A stretch of 64,000 nucleotides of DNA from Xanthomonas sp. GPE 39 (GTDB lineage: Bacteria > Pseudomonadota > Gammaproteobacteria > Xanthomonadales > Xanthomonadaceae): assembly GCF_000963005.1 (NCBI RefSeq), contig NZ_JZHZ01000007.1, positions 2,946,056 through 3,010,055 on the forward strand, written 5' to 3'. The position numbers were made by a program, and so were the translations under genes. The notes beneath the pieces were generated by a model. The model was not told where the DNA came from and did not search any database. It was given only the letters and a program-made list of their open reading frames with translations. This document shows positions 1 to 9,998 of the stretch, in pieces (within the stretch, counting starts at the first letter, position 1; every line of letters starts with the position of its first letter).

Positions 1-119
1 GGAAAAGCCTAACGTCCTGGGTACCTGATGTGCCATCGACGCAATCCAAGTCCGGATCGCCACCAGATCGACACAAGGCAACCCAACGCAAAGCGCACGA
101 CACACTCTAAGCTGTCGCG

Positions 120-596
120 ATGAACGCCCCGCTTCCCGAGTCCAACCACCGCGCGCGCGCGCTGCTGCTGTGGCGGCTGCTTGCGCTGTTCTACGATGCG
201 TTGCCAGTGCTGGCGCTGTGGTTCGTCGTCGCGGCGCTGTTCACCCTCTTCTACACCCTCGACGGCCATGCGCCACGCGAGAACATCGCACCGTTCAGTC
301 CACTGCAGTGGCTGCTGTGGCTGTGCTGCTGGATCGTGGCCGGACTCTACGCGACGCTGAGTTGGCGCCGCGGCGGCCAGACCCTGGGCATGCGCCCGTG
401 GCGGCTGCGCGTGCAGACAACCGACGGCAGCACGCCACGCTGGGGCGCACTGTGGCGCCGCTACCTGGTCGGCACCGTGTCATTGCTGCTGGGCGGGCTG
501 GGGTTCTGGTGGGCGCTGCTGGATCGGGAGCGGCTGGCGTGGCATGACCGCGCCAGTGGTACCCGACTGACAAGGATTCAGAAAAAAACGCCTTGA
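120..596 (+). CDS. RDD family inner-membrane protein
   Basis: A 158-residue protein of the RDD family, small integral membrane proteins of mostly unknown function, some tied to ion or compatible-solute transport. It has three hydrophobic stretches, at about residues 17-42, 60-82 and 113-132. Between the second and third lies the Arg/Gly-rich segment RRGGQTLGMRPWRLRV typical of the family, and the C-terminal WHDRASGTRL resembles the usual RDD ending. The ATG at 120 is the only start that keeps the first membrane segment. It is convergent with lptG, which ends about 100 bases downstream. Family assignment is good; the function is unknown. Confidence 0.85.
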   Translation: MNAPLPESNHRARALLLWRLLALFYDALPVLALWFVVAALFTLFYTLDGHAPRENIAPFSPLQWLLWLCCWIVAGLYATLSWRRGGQTLGMRPWRLRVQTTDGSTPRWGALWRRYLVGTVSLLLGGLGFWWALLDRERLAWHDRASGTRLTRIQKKTP

Positions 597-697
597 ACAA
601 CCCATCAAATGCGTTCGAACGCGATCACTCTCGGCATCCTTGTGAGCACGCGACTGCTCCCAGCGGAACAGGTCGCGCAGCATCGCCGTTAACGTGG

Positions 698-1804
698 CTA
701 ACTGCTGCGCTTACGGAACATCAACCAGGAAACCGTGAGCATCACCAGCGGCGGCAGCGCGTAGGCGATGCGATAGTCGAACTTCAACGCGCCCGCCATG
801 CGCCCGAAGAACAACTGCAGCAGCCAGAACACCAGCGCGAACAAGATGCCCAGGAACAAGCGCTTGCCCATGCCACCACTACGCAGCGCACCGAACGCGA
901 ATGGGATCGCAGCGAAGCACAGCGCCAGCACATTGATCGGGTAGAACCAGCGGCTCCAGTACTGGTCTTCGTAATCGCGCGCGTCCAGTCCGTTGCGACG
1001 GCGGTACTCGATGCTGGCTTGCAGATCGTGCGCGGACAGATTGCGTGGTTTGGCCAAGCCCGAAGCCAGGGCCGCCGCATCCAGCCGAGACGGCCATGGC
1101 TGACTATCGAACGTCTCACGCTGCACCGAACGCTCGGCGAAGGTATCGCGATAACCCTGCTTGAGGGTCCAGCCGTTGGCATGATGCTCGGCACTGTTCG
1201 CATGGGTCAGCGTAGCCAGACGGCCATTGTGGTCAAGCGTGTACAGGCGCACGTCGCGCAGTTCTAGCCAGGAACCGCCGTCGTCCTGCAGATGCTCCTC
1301 GCCGCTCTGCGCATTGAGAAAGGTGTCGCCTTCGCGCGCCCACAGCCCCGAATACCGGGCCATGCTCATATTGCTATTGAACTTGGCATTGGCCTTGATC
1401 ACGTCGGCCTGATTCTGCGCCCACGGCGCCAGGGTTTCGCCACTGAACACCATGGCGACGATCAGCACCGCCATGGTCGCCGCCGCCGCCAGGCTCAGCC
1501 GCCGCCGCGACAGGCCCAACGCGCGCAGCGCGGTCAGTTCCGAGGTGGCGGCAAGTTGACCCAAGCCCATCAACACGCCAATCACCGCGCCGGTCGGGAA
1601 CAGGGTGTAGGCGCGCCGCGGCACGGTATAGGCGACATAGGCCACGGCATGACCGAGGCTGTAGCTCCCCTTGCCGATGTCCTTGAATTCATTGGACAGG
1701 GCCATGATGACATCCAGACCCAGCAGCACCGCCCAGGTCAACAGTACCGTGCCGAGTACGGCGCGGCCGACATACAAATCGTGCAGGTTAGGGCGCAGTT
1801 TCAT
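698..1804 (-). CDS. lptG: LPS export ABC transporter permease LptG
   Basis: Inner-membrane permease of the LptB2FG complex, which extracts lipopolysaccharide from the inner membrane and passes it to LptC/LptA. The 368 residues follow the YjgP/YjgQ plan: three N-terminal membrane helices, a long periplasmic beta-jellyroll region (about residues 130-265) and three C-terminal helices. The ATG at 1804 overlaps the lptF stop as ATGA, so the two permeases are translationally coupled, and an N-terminal extension would run back into lptF. The position after lptF supports LptG rather than LptF. It shares the window with an O-antigen locus but is an essential core gene, not part of that locus. Confidence 0.92.
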   Translation of the reverse strand: MKLRPNLHDLYVGRAVLGTVLLTWAVLLGLDVIMALSNEFKDIGKGSYSLGHAVAYVAYTVPRRAYTLFPTGAVIGVLMGLGQLAATSELTALRALGLSRRRLSLAAAATMAVLIVAMVFSGETLAPWAQNQADVIKANAKFNSNMSMARYSGLWAREGDTFLNAQSGEEHLQDDGGSWLELRDVRLYTLDHNGRLATLTHANSAEHHANGWTLKQGYRDTFAERSVQRETFDSQPWPSRLDAAALASGLAKPRNLSAHDLQASIEYRRRNGLDARDYEDQYWSRWFYPINVLALCFAAIPFAFGALRSGGMGKRLFLGILFALVFWLLQLFFGRMAGALKFDYRIAYALPPLVMLTVSWLMFRKRSS

Positions 1805-2886
1805 GGTGCCTGCCTCCGCGGCCGCGACAGCCGGCCATCGCGCAGGTACATCCACACCGCCAGGGTCAATAGCGGCAGGGTCAGCCACCACAGGCCGAGC
1901 ACGCGCGGGAGCTTATCGGTACTCAGCCACTGGGTACCGATGAACATCAGATTGGTGCCGGCCAGATAGACCAGGAACGCCAACATGATCCGGCCATAAC
2001 GCTGCTGCCGCGGCGAACTACGCGATAGCGGCAAGGTCAGCAGGGCGAAGGCCAGTGCCAGCAGCGGCGGCGCCAGACGCGCATGCAACTGGGCATTGGC
2101 CTGCGGACGCGGGTCGCGAATCAGCGCGGCGGTGCTAAGCAATGCGGGATCATCGTCCTTGCGTGCGGCGCTGCGTTCGCTCAAGGCCACGTCGTTGTTG
2201 GCGAAACGCATCATCCGGTAATCCAGCCCATCGCCAGCCAGCGGCCCTTCGAACCGATAGCCGTCCTGCAGACGCAGATAGCGCTCGGCTTTGCCCTCGA
2301 AAAACATGGCGCCGCGCTGCGCGGTGACCACGTCCAGGCGGCCATCCTTCTGCCGCTGCACAAACACATTGCTCAGTTGAGTGCCATCGCCGGACAGGGT
2401 ACTGACATAGACGATGCTGCCATCGGGCAGCGAGGTGAAGCGTCCAGCCTCCAATCCGGCCATCAGCAAACTGTGGTTGGCCTCGTTGACCAATTGGTCG
2501 GAGGTGCGGTCGGCCCACGGCCCCAGCCATAACGAGCACAGCCCTACCAGCGTGACCACAGGCACCACCAGCATCAGGATCGGCCGCAGCAGCCGCCTCG
2601 GACCGACGCCCATGGCGGTGATCACCGCCATCTCCGAGTCGCGATACAGCCGCGCCAGCGCCAACAGCAGCCCGAGCATCAGCGCCAGCGGCAGGATCAG
2701 CGGCAGGTACACCACGAACTGCAAGCCCAGTTGGGAAAACAACAACTTGGCCGGAATGCGGCCATCGGCGATGTTGCCCAGCACGTCCACCAACACGCCC
2801 CCGACGCTGACCACCAGCAGCACGACCAAGGTGGCCGAGAAGCTCTGGACGAAATCGCGCAGCAAGTATCGATCAAGCTTCGGCAT
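1801..2886 (-). CDS. lptF: LPS export ABC transporter permease LptF
   Basis: Partner permease of LptG in the LPS transporter. It has 361 residues. The N-terminus MPKLDRYLLRDFVQSF, followed by a hydrophobic helix, is characteristic of LptF. There is a cytoplasmic coupling region (ALARLYRDSEMAVITAMG, about residues 81-98), a central periplasmic jellyroll and three C-terminal helices. I chose ATG 2886 because the 36 codons upstream are polar, not family-like, and would consume the spacer to the divergent pepA gene. That spacer (2887-2993) must hold both promoters. lptF overlaps lptG by 4 bases. Confidence 0.92.
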   Translation of the reverse strand: MPKLDRYLLRDFVQSFSATLVVLLVVSVGGVLVDVLGNIADGRIPAKLLFSQLGLQFVVYLPLILPLALMLGLLLALARLYRDSEMAVITAMGVGPRRLLRPILMLVVPVVTLVGLCSLWLGPWADRTSDQLVNEANHSLLMAGLEAGRFTSLPDGSIVYVSTLSGDGTQLSNVFVQRQKDGRLDVVTAQRGAMFFEGKAERYLRLQDGYRFEGPLAGDGLDYRMMRFANNDVALSERSAARKDDDPALLSTAALIRDPRPQANAQLHARLAPPLLALAFALLTLPLSRSSPRQQRYGRIMLAFLVYLAGTNLMFIGTQWLSTDKLPRVLGLWWLTLPLLTLAVWMYLRDGRLSRPRRQAP

Positions 2887-2993
2887 GGGAGTGGGTTGAT
2901 TTAAACTCTGAGATTCGTTCGCGGCGTCTCCAGCCCATCCGGCTGGAGGTAAATGGTCCGCGATTGTACGGTTTAGCCAACGGAATCTGATCA

Positions 2994-4487
2994 ATGGCCC
3001 TGGAATTCACCCTGAACCACGACGCTCCGACCACGGCGGCGTTCGACTGTATCGTCGTTGGCGTGTTCGCCGACAAGCAACTGTCGCCAGCGGCAAAGGC
3101 ACTGGATGCGGCCAGCGGCGGACGCCTGAACGCCCTGGCCGAACGCGGCGACCTCAGCGGCAAGACCGGCGCCACCACCCTGCTGCACGACCTGCCTGGC
3201 GTGAGCGCACCGCGCGTGCTGGCCGTGGGCCTGGGGGATTGCGCCAAATTCGGCGTCCCGCAATACCTGAAGGCGGTCGCGGACGCCGCCCGCACACTGA
3301 AGAGCGGAGTCACGGTGTCGGCGCTGCTCACCCTGCCCGAACTGGAGGTCAAAGGCCGCGACCGCGCCTGGAACATCCGCCAGGCGGTGATCGTCAGCGA
3401 CCACACCTGCTACCGCTACACCGCCACGCTGGGCAAGAAGAAACCCGAGGACGGCGGTCTGGCCCGGGTCGCCGTGTTCGGCGAGGACAGCACCGCCCTG
3501 GCCCAGGGCCAGGCCATCGCCGCTGGCGTGCGCTTTGCCCGCGAGCTCGGCAACCTGCCCCCCAACCTGTGCACCCCGGCCTACCTGGCCGAGACCGCCG
3601 CCGCGTTCGCCAAGGGCGTGGACGGTGCCGAGGCCGAGATTCTCGACGAAACCCGCATGCAGGAACTGGGCATGGGATCGCTCCTGGCAGTGGCGCGCGG
3701 CTCGGCCAACCGCCCACGGCTGCTGGTGCTCAAGTGGAACGGCGGCGGCAGCGCCAAGCCCTACGTGCTGGTCGGCAAGGGCATCACCTTCGACACCGGC
3801 GGCGTCAACCTGAAAACCCAGGGCGGCATCGAGGAAATGAAATACGACATGTGCGGTGGTGCCAACGTCATCGGCACCTTCGTCGCCACCGCGACCGCAC
3901 GCCTGCCGTTGAACCTGGTGGTGGTGGTGCCGGCGGTGGAAAACGCGATCGACGGCAACGCCTACCGCCCTTCGGACGTAATCACCAGCATGTCCGGCAA
4001 AACCATCGAGGTCGGCAACACCGACGCCGAAGGCCGCCTGATCCTGTGCGACGCGTTGACCTACGCCGAGCGCTTCAACCCCGAAGCGCTGATCGACGTC
4101 GCCACGCTGACCGGCGCCTGCATGACCGCCCTGGGCCACCAGACCGCCGGCCTGATGAGCAAGCACGACGATCTGGCCGAGGAACTGCTGGCCGCCGGCG
4201 AACACGTCTTCGACCGCGCCTGGCGCCTGCCGCTGTGGGACGAATACCAAAGCCTGCTCGACTCCAGCTTCGCCGACGTCTACAACATCGGTGGCCGCTG
4301 GGCCGGCGCGATCACCGCCGGCTGCTTCCTGTCGCGGTTCACTGAAGGCCAGCGTTGGGCGCATCTGGACATCGCCGGTGTCGCCAGCGACGAAGGCAAG
4401 CGCGGCATGGCCACCGGTCGTCCGGTCGGGCTGTTGACGCAGTGGCTGCTGGACCGGACCGGCGGCGCCGGCGCGCGGAATCCGTGA
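2994..4487 (+). CDS. pepA: Leucyl aminopeptidase (M17 cytosol aminopeptidase) PepA
   Basis: Zinc/manganese M17 aminopeptidase that removes N-terminal leucine and other residues from peptides. In some bacteria PepA also acts as a DNA-binding architectural protein. It has 497 residues, normal for the family. The metal-binding lysine motif [10 protein letters not shown] begins near residue 261 and the family signature [10 protein letters not shown] begins at residue 342. The N-terminal third is the variable M17 N-domain and the C-terminal two thirds the catalytic domain. It is divergent from lptF and is followed by holC after a 154-base gap, the common pepA-holC-valS order. Confidence 0.95.
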   Translation: MALEFTLNHDAPTTAAFDCIVVGVFADKQLSPAAKALDAASGGRLNALAERGDLSGKTGATTLLHDLPGVSAPRVLAVGLGDCAKFGVPQYLKAVADAARTLKSGVTVSALLTLPELEVKGRDRAWNIRQAVIVSDHTCYRYTATLGKKKPEDGGLARVAVFGEDSTALAQGQAIAAGVRFARELGNLPPNLCTPAYLAETAAAFAKGVDGAEAEILDETRMQELGMGSLLAVARGSANRPRLLVLKWNGGGSAKPYVLVGKGITFDTGGVNLKTQGGIEEMKYDMCGGANVIGTFVATATARLPLNLVVVVPAVENAIDGNAYRPSDVITSMSGKTIEVGNTDAEGRLILCDALTYAERFNPEALIDVATLTGACMTALGHQTAGLMSKHDDLAEELLAAGEHVFDRAWRLPLWDEYQSLLDSSFADVYNIGGRWAGAITAGCFLSRFTEGQRWAHLDIAGVASDEGKRGMATGRPVGLLTQWLLDRTGGAGARNP

Positions 4488-4641
4488 CCCCGGACTCGGT
4501 AAGGCAAGGCGTCGTCATGCCGTTCTTCCAGCCCAGGCTCCCCGTCAACGCATTTTTCCCGGATTGCGGGAAGACCCCTCAGCGCCCCCGGATCCGCCTG
4601 CCGGGTTCCGGGTTGCGGGTTTCGGGCACCGGCTCCATCTG

Positions 4642-5064
4642 ATGCGCGCCGACTTCTACCTGATCGCCAAGCCACGGTTCCTCAACGCGCCGCTGCGGCT
4701 GGTGTGCGAGCTGGCGCGCAAGGCCAACGACGCCAATCTGTGGACGCTGGTGCTGGCACGCGACCTGGCCCAGGCCGAGGAACTGGACGAACTGCTGTGG
4801 GCCTTCGACGAGGAGGCCTACATCCCGCACCAGATCGCCGGTGCCGACGCGGACGAAGAAGAAGCGCAGGTACTGATCGCGCCTCCCGAGGTGGACGCCG
4901 CATCGCGACCCCTGGTCATCAACCTGCGCGACGCCCCCTATCTAGGCACCTGCGAACGCGTGCTGGAAGTCGTGCCGGCCGACCCATCGGCGCGCGAACC
5001 GCTGCGCGAGCGCTGGAAGCAGTACAAAGCACAGGGTTACGCAGTCAACAAGTACGACATGTGA
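4642..5064 (+). CDS. holC: DNA polymerase III subunit chi
   Basis: Chi subunit of the clamp-loader complex, which bridges the replisome to single-stranded DNA-binding protein through psi. The 140-residue product starts MRADFYLIAKPRF and contains the family features LACxLAxKA-like helix (VCELARKANDAN), LLWAFDEEAYIPHQ, and LVINLRD. The ATG at 4642 was chosen because the upstream in-frame codons encode proline-rich non-family residues. It lies between pepA and valS, the classic pepA-holC-valS arrangement of gammaproteobacteria. A candidate psi gene (holD) lies near 9.5-10 kb. Confidence 0.9.
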   Translation: MRADFYLIAKPRFLNAPLRLVCELARKANDANLWTLVLARDLAQAEELDELLWAFDEEAYIPHQIAGADADEEEAQVLIAPPEVDAASRPLVINLRDAPYLGTCERVLEVVPADPSAREPLRERWKQYKAQGYAVNKYDM

Positions 5065-5170
5065 CCGCGCCCGGCATGGCGGCTGGAAATGCTGAAACGG
5101 TTCCCCCCCGCCTGTGCCCGCTGCTTCGCGCGACTCCCCCTTCACTTCGAATACTCCACCTCGGTTTGCC

Positions 5171-8083
5171 ATGACCACCCTCGCCTCCAGCTACGACCCC
5201 ACGTCCTTCGAATCGCGCCTGTATACCCAGTGGGAAGCGGCCGGCTATTTCGCACCGTCCGGGCGCGGCGCGCCGTACACGGTGCTGCTGCCACCACCGA
5301 ACGTGACGGGCACGCTGCATATGGGGCACGCGTTTCAGCAAACGCTGATGGACGCGTTGGTGCGCTACCACCGCATGCGTGGCTTCGACACGCTGTGGCA
5401 AGTCGGCAGCGACCATGCCGGCATCGCCACGGAAATGGTGGTCTCGCGCAATCTCACGCTGGAAGGCAACGGCGAAACCCGCGATTCGCTGGGCCGCGAC
5501 GGTTTCATCGCCAAGGTGTGGGAGTGGAAGCAGCACTCCGGCAACACCATCGAGCGACAGATGCGCCGGCTGGGCACCTCGGCCGACTGGTCGCGCAGCA
5601 CCTTCACCATGGATCCGCAGCCCTCGGCGGCGGTGATCGAGGCATTCGTGCGCTGGCACGAACAGGGGCTGATCTACCGCGGCCAACGTCTGGTCAACTG
5701 GGACCCGGTGCTGAAGACCGCGATCTCCGACCTGGAAGTGGAAAGCGTCGAGGAAGAGGGCTTTCTATGGTCAATCGCCTACGCACTGGAGGACGGCGCC
5801 AGCTACGAACACATCGAGCGCGACGCCGACGGCAACGAAATCCTGCGTGAAACCCGCGATTACTTGGTCGTGGCCACCACCCGCCCGGAAACCCTGCTCG
5901 GCGACACCGCCGTGATGGTGCATCCGGAAGACGAGCGTTACGCGCACCTGATCGGCAAGACGGTGACGCTGCCGCTGACTGGCCGCCGCGTGCCGGTGAT
6001 CGGCGATGCCTACGTGGACCGTGCGTTCGGCACCGGCGTGGTCAAGGTGACGCCGGCGCACGACTTCAACGATTACCAAGTCGGCGTACGGCATGGATTG
6101 CCGATGATCAACATTTTCACCACCACCGCCACGCTCAACGACAGCGTCCCGGACAAATACCGCAGCCTGGACCGCTACGACGCCCGCAAGGCAGTGCTGG
6201 CCGATCTGGAAGAACAAACGCTTCTGGTCGAAACCAAACCGCACAAACTGCAAGTGCCGCGCGGCGACCGCACCGGGCAGGTGATCGAGCCTTATCTCAC
6301 CGACCAGTGGTTCGTGCGCATGGACGCACTGGCCAAGCGCGGCCTGGAATTGGTCGAATCCGGGCAGATCCAATTCGTACCACCGAACTGGATCAATACC
6401 TATCGCCACTGGATGGAGAATATCCAGGATTGGTGCATCAGCCGCCAACTGTGGTGGGGCCACCGCATTCCCGCCTGGTTCGACGATGCCGGCAACTGCT
6501 ACGTCGCACGCAACGAAGACGAGGCGCGAGCGCAGGCCGCCGCCAAGCATGGCGGCCAGGCGCCCACGCTGCGCCAGGATCACGACGTACTGGAAACCTG
6601 GTTCTCTTCGCAGCTATGGCCATTCGCGACCATGGGCTGGCCAAATCCGCAGGCGATGGCCGAGCGCGGCTTCGACCGCTACCTGCCATCCAGCGTGCTG
6701 GTCACCGGCTTCGACATCATTTTCTTCTGGGTGGCACGCATGATTATGGCCACCGACAGCTTTACCGGCCGCGTGCCATTCCGCGACGTCTACATCACCG
6801 GCCTGATCCGCGACAAGGATGGACAGAAAATGTCCAAGTCCAAGGGCAATGTGCTCGATCCGCTGGACATTATCGACGGCATCCACATCGACGAGCTGGT
6901 CGCCAAGCGCACCACCGGGCTGATGCAGCCGCGCATGGCCGAGAAAATCGAGAAAGCCACGCGCAAGGAATTCCCCACCGGCATCATCGCCCACGGTGCC
7001 GATGCGCTGCGCTTCACCATTGCCGCGCTGGCCAGCCACGGCCGCGACATCAAATTCGACCTGGGCCGCGCAGAGGGCTACAAAAACTTCTGCAACAAAC
7101 TGTGGAATGCCAGCCGCTTCGTGCTGATGAATACGCAGCCCGAAGATGCCGAGGACGCGACAGCGACAAACGCATTGCCTCGCGCTGAGATGGCGAACGC
7201 TGCGGACACCGCCTTGCATCGGAGCCTGGACAAGCACGCCCCCATCACCGATGCCGAGAAGTGGATTCTGCTGCGCTTGCAGGCAGTGACAGCCGAAGCA
7301 CAGACGCATTTCGCTGCCTATCGCTTCGACCTGCTGGCGCAATGTCTGTACGAATTCGCCTGGAACGCGTTCTGCGACTGGTTCCTGGAACTGGCAAAAC
7401 CCGCGCTGGCTGGCGAGGACGTATCCGCCGCCGAGAGCACCCGGCATACCCTGCTGCATGTGTTGGAAACGCTGCTGCGGCTGCTGCATCCACTGACCCC
7501 CTTCGTCACCGAAGAACTCTGGTTGCAAGTGGCGCCACGCCTGGGCATAACCGCAGCGACCATCTCGCTGCAGCCATATCCGGACGCGGCCACGATGAAC
7601 GTGTCCGCCTACGCGGGCGCTGCGGCAGATATCGAATGGCTGCAGGCGATGGTCTCGGCGCTGCGCCGGGTGCGCAGCGAACTGCAAGTAGCGCCATCGC
7701 GGCAAGTGCCGCTGCGCCTACTGGCGGGCCTACCGCAAGACCGCGCGCGGGTGCAGCGTTTTGCCGCGCAACTGCGCTTTTTGCTCAAACTCAACACGAT
7801 CCAGTGGCTGGAAGATGGCGCACCAGTGCCGGCTTGTGCCGCGGCGATCGTCGGCGAACTGAAACTACTGGTTCCGCTGGAAGGCCTGGTCGACCTAGAG
7901 GCCGAACGCCTACGCCTGGACAAGGAAATCGCCCGGGTCGCCGCCGAAAAGGAGAAGAGCGAAACCAAGCTGGGCAAGTTCACCGACAAAGTGCCAGCCA
8001 CGGTGATCGAGCAGGAGCGTCAACGCTTGATCGATTGGAGCGTGCAGCTCGACGGTCTGCGCGAGCAGCGCGCCCGGCTGTGA
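5171..8083 (+). CDS. valS: Valyl-tRNA synthetase
   Basis: Class I aminoacyl-tRNA synthetase that charges tRNA-Val. It has 970 residues, matching the proteobacterial long form. The HIGH-type motif HMGH is at residues 50-53 and KMSKS at 553-557. An editing (CP1) domain lies between them ([13 protein letters not shown], about 236-248), followed by an anticodon-binding domain and a C-terminal coiled-coil arm ([23 protein letters not shown], about 915-937) typical of ValRS. The ATG at 5171 begins the family-like [10 protein letters not shown]. Its stop overlaps the GTG of the next gene. Confidence 0.97.
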   Translation: MTTLASSYDPTSFESRLYTQWEAAGYFAPSGRGAPYTVLLPPPNVTGTLHMGHAFQQTLMDALVRYHRMRGFDTLWQVGSDHAGIATEMVVSRNLTLEGNGETRDSLGRDGFIAKVWEWKQHSGNTIERQMRRLGTSADWSRSTFTMDPQPSAAVIEAFVRWHEQGLIYRGQRLVNWDPVLKTAISDLEVESVEEEGFLWSIAYALEDGASYEHIERDADGNEILRETRDYLVVATTRPETLLGDTAVMVHPEDERYAHLIGKTVTLPLTGRRVPVIGDAYVDRAFGTGVVKVTPAHDFNDYQVGVRHGLPMINIFTTTATLNDSVPDKYRSLDRYDARKAVLADLEEQTLLVETKPHKLQVPRGDRTGQVIEPYLTDQWFVRMDALAKRGLELVESGQIQFVPPNWINTYRHWMENIQDWCISRQLWWGHRIPAWFDDAGNCYVARNEDEARAQAAAKHGGQAPTLRQDHDVLETWFSSQLWPFATMGWPNPQAMAERGFDRYLPSSVLVTGFDIIFFWVARMIMATDSFTGRVPFRDVYITGLIRDKDGQKMSKSKGNVLDPLDIIDGIHIDELVAKRTTGLMQPRMAEKIEKATRKEFPTGIIAHGADALRFTIAALASHGRDIKFDLGRAEGYKNFCNKLWNASRFVLMNTQPEDAEDATATNALPRAEMANAADTALHRSLDKHAPITDAEKWILLRLQAVTAEAQTHFAAYRFDLLAQCLYEFAWNAFCDWFLELAKPALAGEDVSAAESTRHTLLHVLETLLRLLHPLTPFVTEELWLQVAPRLGITAATISLQPYPDAATMNVSAYAGAAADIEWLQAMVSALRRVRSELQVAPSRQVPLRLLAGLPQDRARVQRFAAQLRFLLKLNTIQWLEDGAPVPACAAAIVGELKLLVPLEGLVDLEAERLRLDKEIARVAAEKEKSETKLGKFTDKVPATVIEQERQRLIDWSVQLDGLREQRARL

Positions 8084-8538
8084 ACTGGCTGGAGACCCGG
8101 TTGCCGCCTCCACTGGTGATGGCGCTATGCGCTGTCATCGCCTGGGGATTATCTCGGATCGACGCAGGGTATGTCTCACGCTTGGATGCCGGCATTATCG
8201 GCATCGTGATTATCATGACGGGGGTGAGCTTCAATGTCGCTCCCAAGCGTGCGTTCCAGCGTGTCGGCACCACGATCAATCCGCTGCACCCGCAACGTGC
8301 TACGCACTTGGTGCAATCAGGCTTGCACCGGTGGTCGCGTAATCCCATGTACCTCGGCCATGCGCTGATTCTGCTTGGATTGGCGCTACTCATGCGCCAC
8401 GCTCTGGCACTGCTGGCCGTCCCCGCCTACATGGGCTATGTCACCCACTTCCAGATCCGGCCAGAAGAGCGCGCATTGCAGGCGCGCTTCGGCGATGCCT
8501 ATACGCAGTATTGCAAACGCGTGCGCCGCTGGTTGTAG
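8080..8538 (+). CDS. Isoprenylcysteine carboxyl methyltransferase-like membrane protein
   Basis: A 152-residue polytopic protein of the ICMT/phospholipid methyltransferase superfamily. The core signature [18 protein letters not shown] (about residues 84-101) and the later [25 protein letters not shown] are diagnostic of these bacterial S-adenosylmethionine-dependent membrane methyltransferases, whose substrates are generally unknown. The GTG at 8080 overlaps the valS stop (GTGA), suggesting translational coupling. A downstream ATG at 8119 is an alternative but would shorten the first helix. Function beyond methyltransferase-like is not determinable. Confidence 0.8.
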   Translation: MNWLETRLPPPLVMALCAVIAWGLSRIDAGYVSRLDAGIIGIVIIMTGVSFNVAPKRAFQRVGTTINPLHPQRATHLVQSGLHRWSRNPMYLGHALILLGLALLMRHALALLAVPAYMGYVTHFQIRPEERALQARFGDAYTQYCKRVRRWL

Positions 8539-9036
8539 TGTCAGAATAGAACGGGTAACGCAGCACCGCAGCAAGCACATGCGACATGTCAAAAAAAGTT
8601 CGACGCCGTCATCAGTGACCCGACACCGGACATGCGCTTCGCATCGCGCAACTTACCTGCAAAAATCATTTCAGCTCGCCACTGCGACAAGACAACAATA
8701 CTACTACGCAACCGTGCGCCCACGTGCCGAACGCTGCGCAAATCACGCCACTGTAGGCATGCGAATGCACAGCACCATCGCGGCTTTTTCAATTCATCAC
8801 ACCTTCGCAATCGAAGCGAAGTGCAAATGTAATCCGGCCAAAGAAGCCATTGACGTAAATGCAAAAATCCTCGCGACAGCCGGCTTGAAAGTGCTGCCTT
8901 AGAGGGAACGAAAAAACGTCGGCAGGCACATGCGAGCAACACGCAGCAACCGCCATGCCAAGGTGTTGAACAAAAACTCCACGCAATGCCCGCACCCATC
9001 CGGCGGCGATGCAATCGTTCTATTACTCGCCCTTAA
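8539..9036. other. Gene-free interval between ICMT-like gene and rimI
   Basis: About 500 bases between the convergent ends of the ICMT-like gene and rimI hold no frame I can link to a protein family. The base composition is more AT-rich than the flanks and there are several A-runs. The short frames on both strands have no ribosome-binding site and no family-like residues. I see no tRNA cloverleaf and no clear intrinsic terminator. It could be a decayed gene, a small RNA or simple spacer. Confidence 0.5.
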
Positions 9037-9525
9037 TTAGGACATACCTTCAAAGAACAACTCGATCGCCATCACCACAGCATCCTCGCGCCCCTGCGCG
9101 GCGGGGTAGTAGCGTGGGCGTCGACCGATCTCATTGAAACCTTCGCTGTGGTACAGCGCAATCGCGTTCAAGTTCGACGGACGCACTTCGAGGAACACGC
9201 GGCGCGCGCCCAAGTCAGCACCATATTTGATCAACGCGCGCAGCAACAAGCGGCCATAGCCACGCGACTGCCGCTCCGGTGCCACGCAGACGTTGAGAAT
9301 GTGCGCCTCGGCAGCGGCGACACTGATGACCCCATAGCCGACGATATCGCCCTGGTCTGTCAGGACCCAGCCCGGATAGCCGGCCTGCAAACAATCGCGG
9401 AAGATGCCACGGGTCCAGGGGAAGGGATAAGCTCGACGCTCGATCTCCATCACAGCATCCAGATCGGCCTCGCGCAACGTCCGCAGGTTGGCCGCAGACG
9501 ACGACGGCCAACCCATCGCGCTCAT
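9037..9525 (-). CDS. rimI: Ribosomal protein bS18 alanine N-acetyltransferase
   Basis: GNAT-family acetyltransferase expected to acetylate the N-terminal alanine of ribosomal protein S18. It has 162 residues. The motif LREADLDAVMEIERRAYPFPWTRGIFRDCL (given here in part) starts the fold; the acetyl-CoA loop is RQSRGYGRLLL, followed by VFLEVRPSNLNAIALYHSEGFNEIGRRPRYY, the classic RimI C-terminal segment. The ATG at 9525 overlaps the stop of the upstream holD-like gene as ATGA. The order pssA, holD-like, rimI with 4-base overlaps indicates one operon. In E. coli holD also precedes rimI. Confidence 0.92.
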   Translation of the reverse strand: MSAMGWPSSSAANLRTLREADLDAVMEIERRAYPFPWTRGIFRDCLQAGYPGWVLTDQGDIVGYGVISVAAAEAHILNVCVAPERQSRGYGRLLLRALIKYGADLGARRVFLEVRPSNLNAIALYHSEGFNEIGRRPRYYPAAQGREDAVVMAIELFFEGMS

Positions 9526-9998
9526 CGCGGTGCCCGCTTGCGTAGAACGCGCAACTGCGGCCACAGCGCGCGCTTGGCCGCAGGATTGCCACGCAGTTGA
9601 TCCAGCGGCCAAGTCGCCATCAAGGCCTGAGTGGCCGAATCGTTGGGATTGAGGCCGGAAGCGCGCAAGAGTGCGATCTGCAGACGGTCGGGCATGCGTC
9701 GCCCGCCGACACGGGCGACACCAGCGCTCGGCACTACACGGGCCGGTTCGGACAGTGCATCGGAGCTGGGCGCACGGCGACGCTCCTGGGATACAGCGGG
9801 CACCAGAGAGTCTGCTGGAGACTGCGAAAGCACTTGCGTCGCCACAGAAGACAGCGCCGATGCAGACGGCTCGTCCAACGGCGATAGCTCCGCGACGGGC
9901 GCGGCATCAGCGCCGACATACAGCGTATGCCCCAGTGCCTGCAGCCAGCCAACCTGCTCGACCGACCACAACAGCGCGGGCCCGGACAGCGCGCTCAT
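9522..9998 (-). CDS. Putative DNA polymerase III psi subunit (HolD-like)
   Basis: A 158-residue protein with no strong signature. Its N-terminus contains LLWSVEQVGWLQALGHTLYVG, a long low-complexity Ser/Ala/Pro linker follows (about residues 35-95), and the C-terminus reads RGNPAAKRALWPQLRVLRKRAPR. The only argument for HolD is position: it sits directly upstream of rimI and overlaps it by 4 bases, as holD does in enterobacteria. Psi proteins diverge fast and have a flexible N-terminal segment. It could instead be an unrelated small protein. Treat the name as a positional guess. Confidence 0.45.
   Translation of the reverse strand: MSALSGPALLWSVEQVGWLQALGHTLYVGADAAPVAELSPLDEPSASALSSVATQVLSQSPADSLVPAVSQERRRAPSSDALSEPARVVPSAGVARVGGRRMPDRLQIALLRASGLNPNDSATQALMATWPLDQLRGNPAAKRALWPQLRVLRKRAPR

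Noticed and set aside
1-119. Coding end of an upstream gene at the window edge
   Set aside because: No frame continues convincingly from base 1 with family-like residues; the bases before 120 look like a promoter/leader.
2991-4364. A 457-codon open frame antisense to pepA
   Set aside because: It mirrors the GC-rich third positions of pepA, is rich in Ala, Gly, Val and His, has no family motif, and pepA itself is certain.
8589-9014. Open frame in the gene-free interval, minus strand
   Set aside because: Composition is Arg/Cys/Trp-rich, there is no ribosome-binding site and no family-like pattern.
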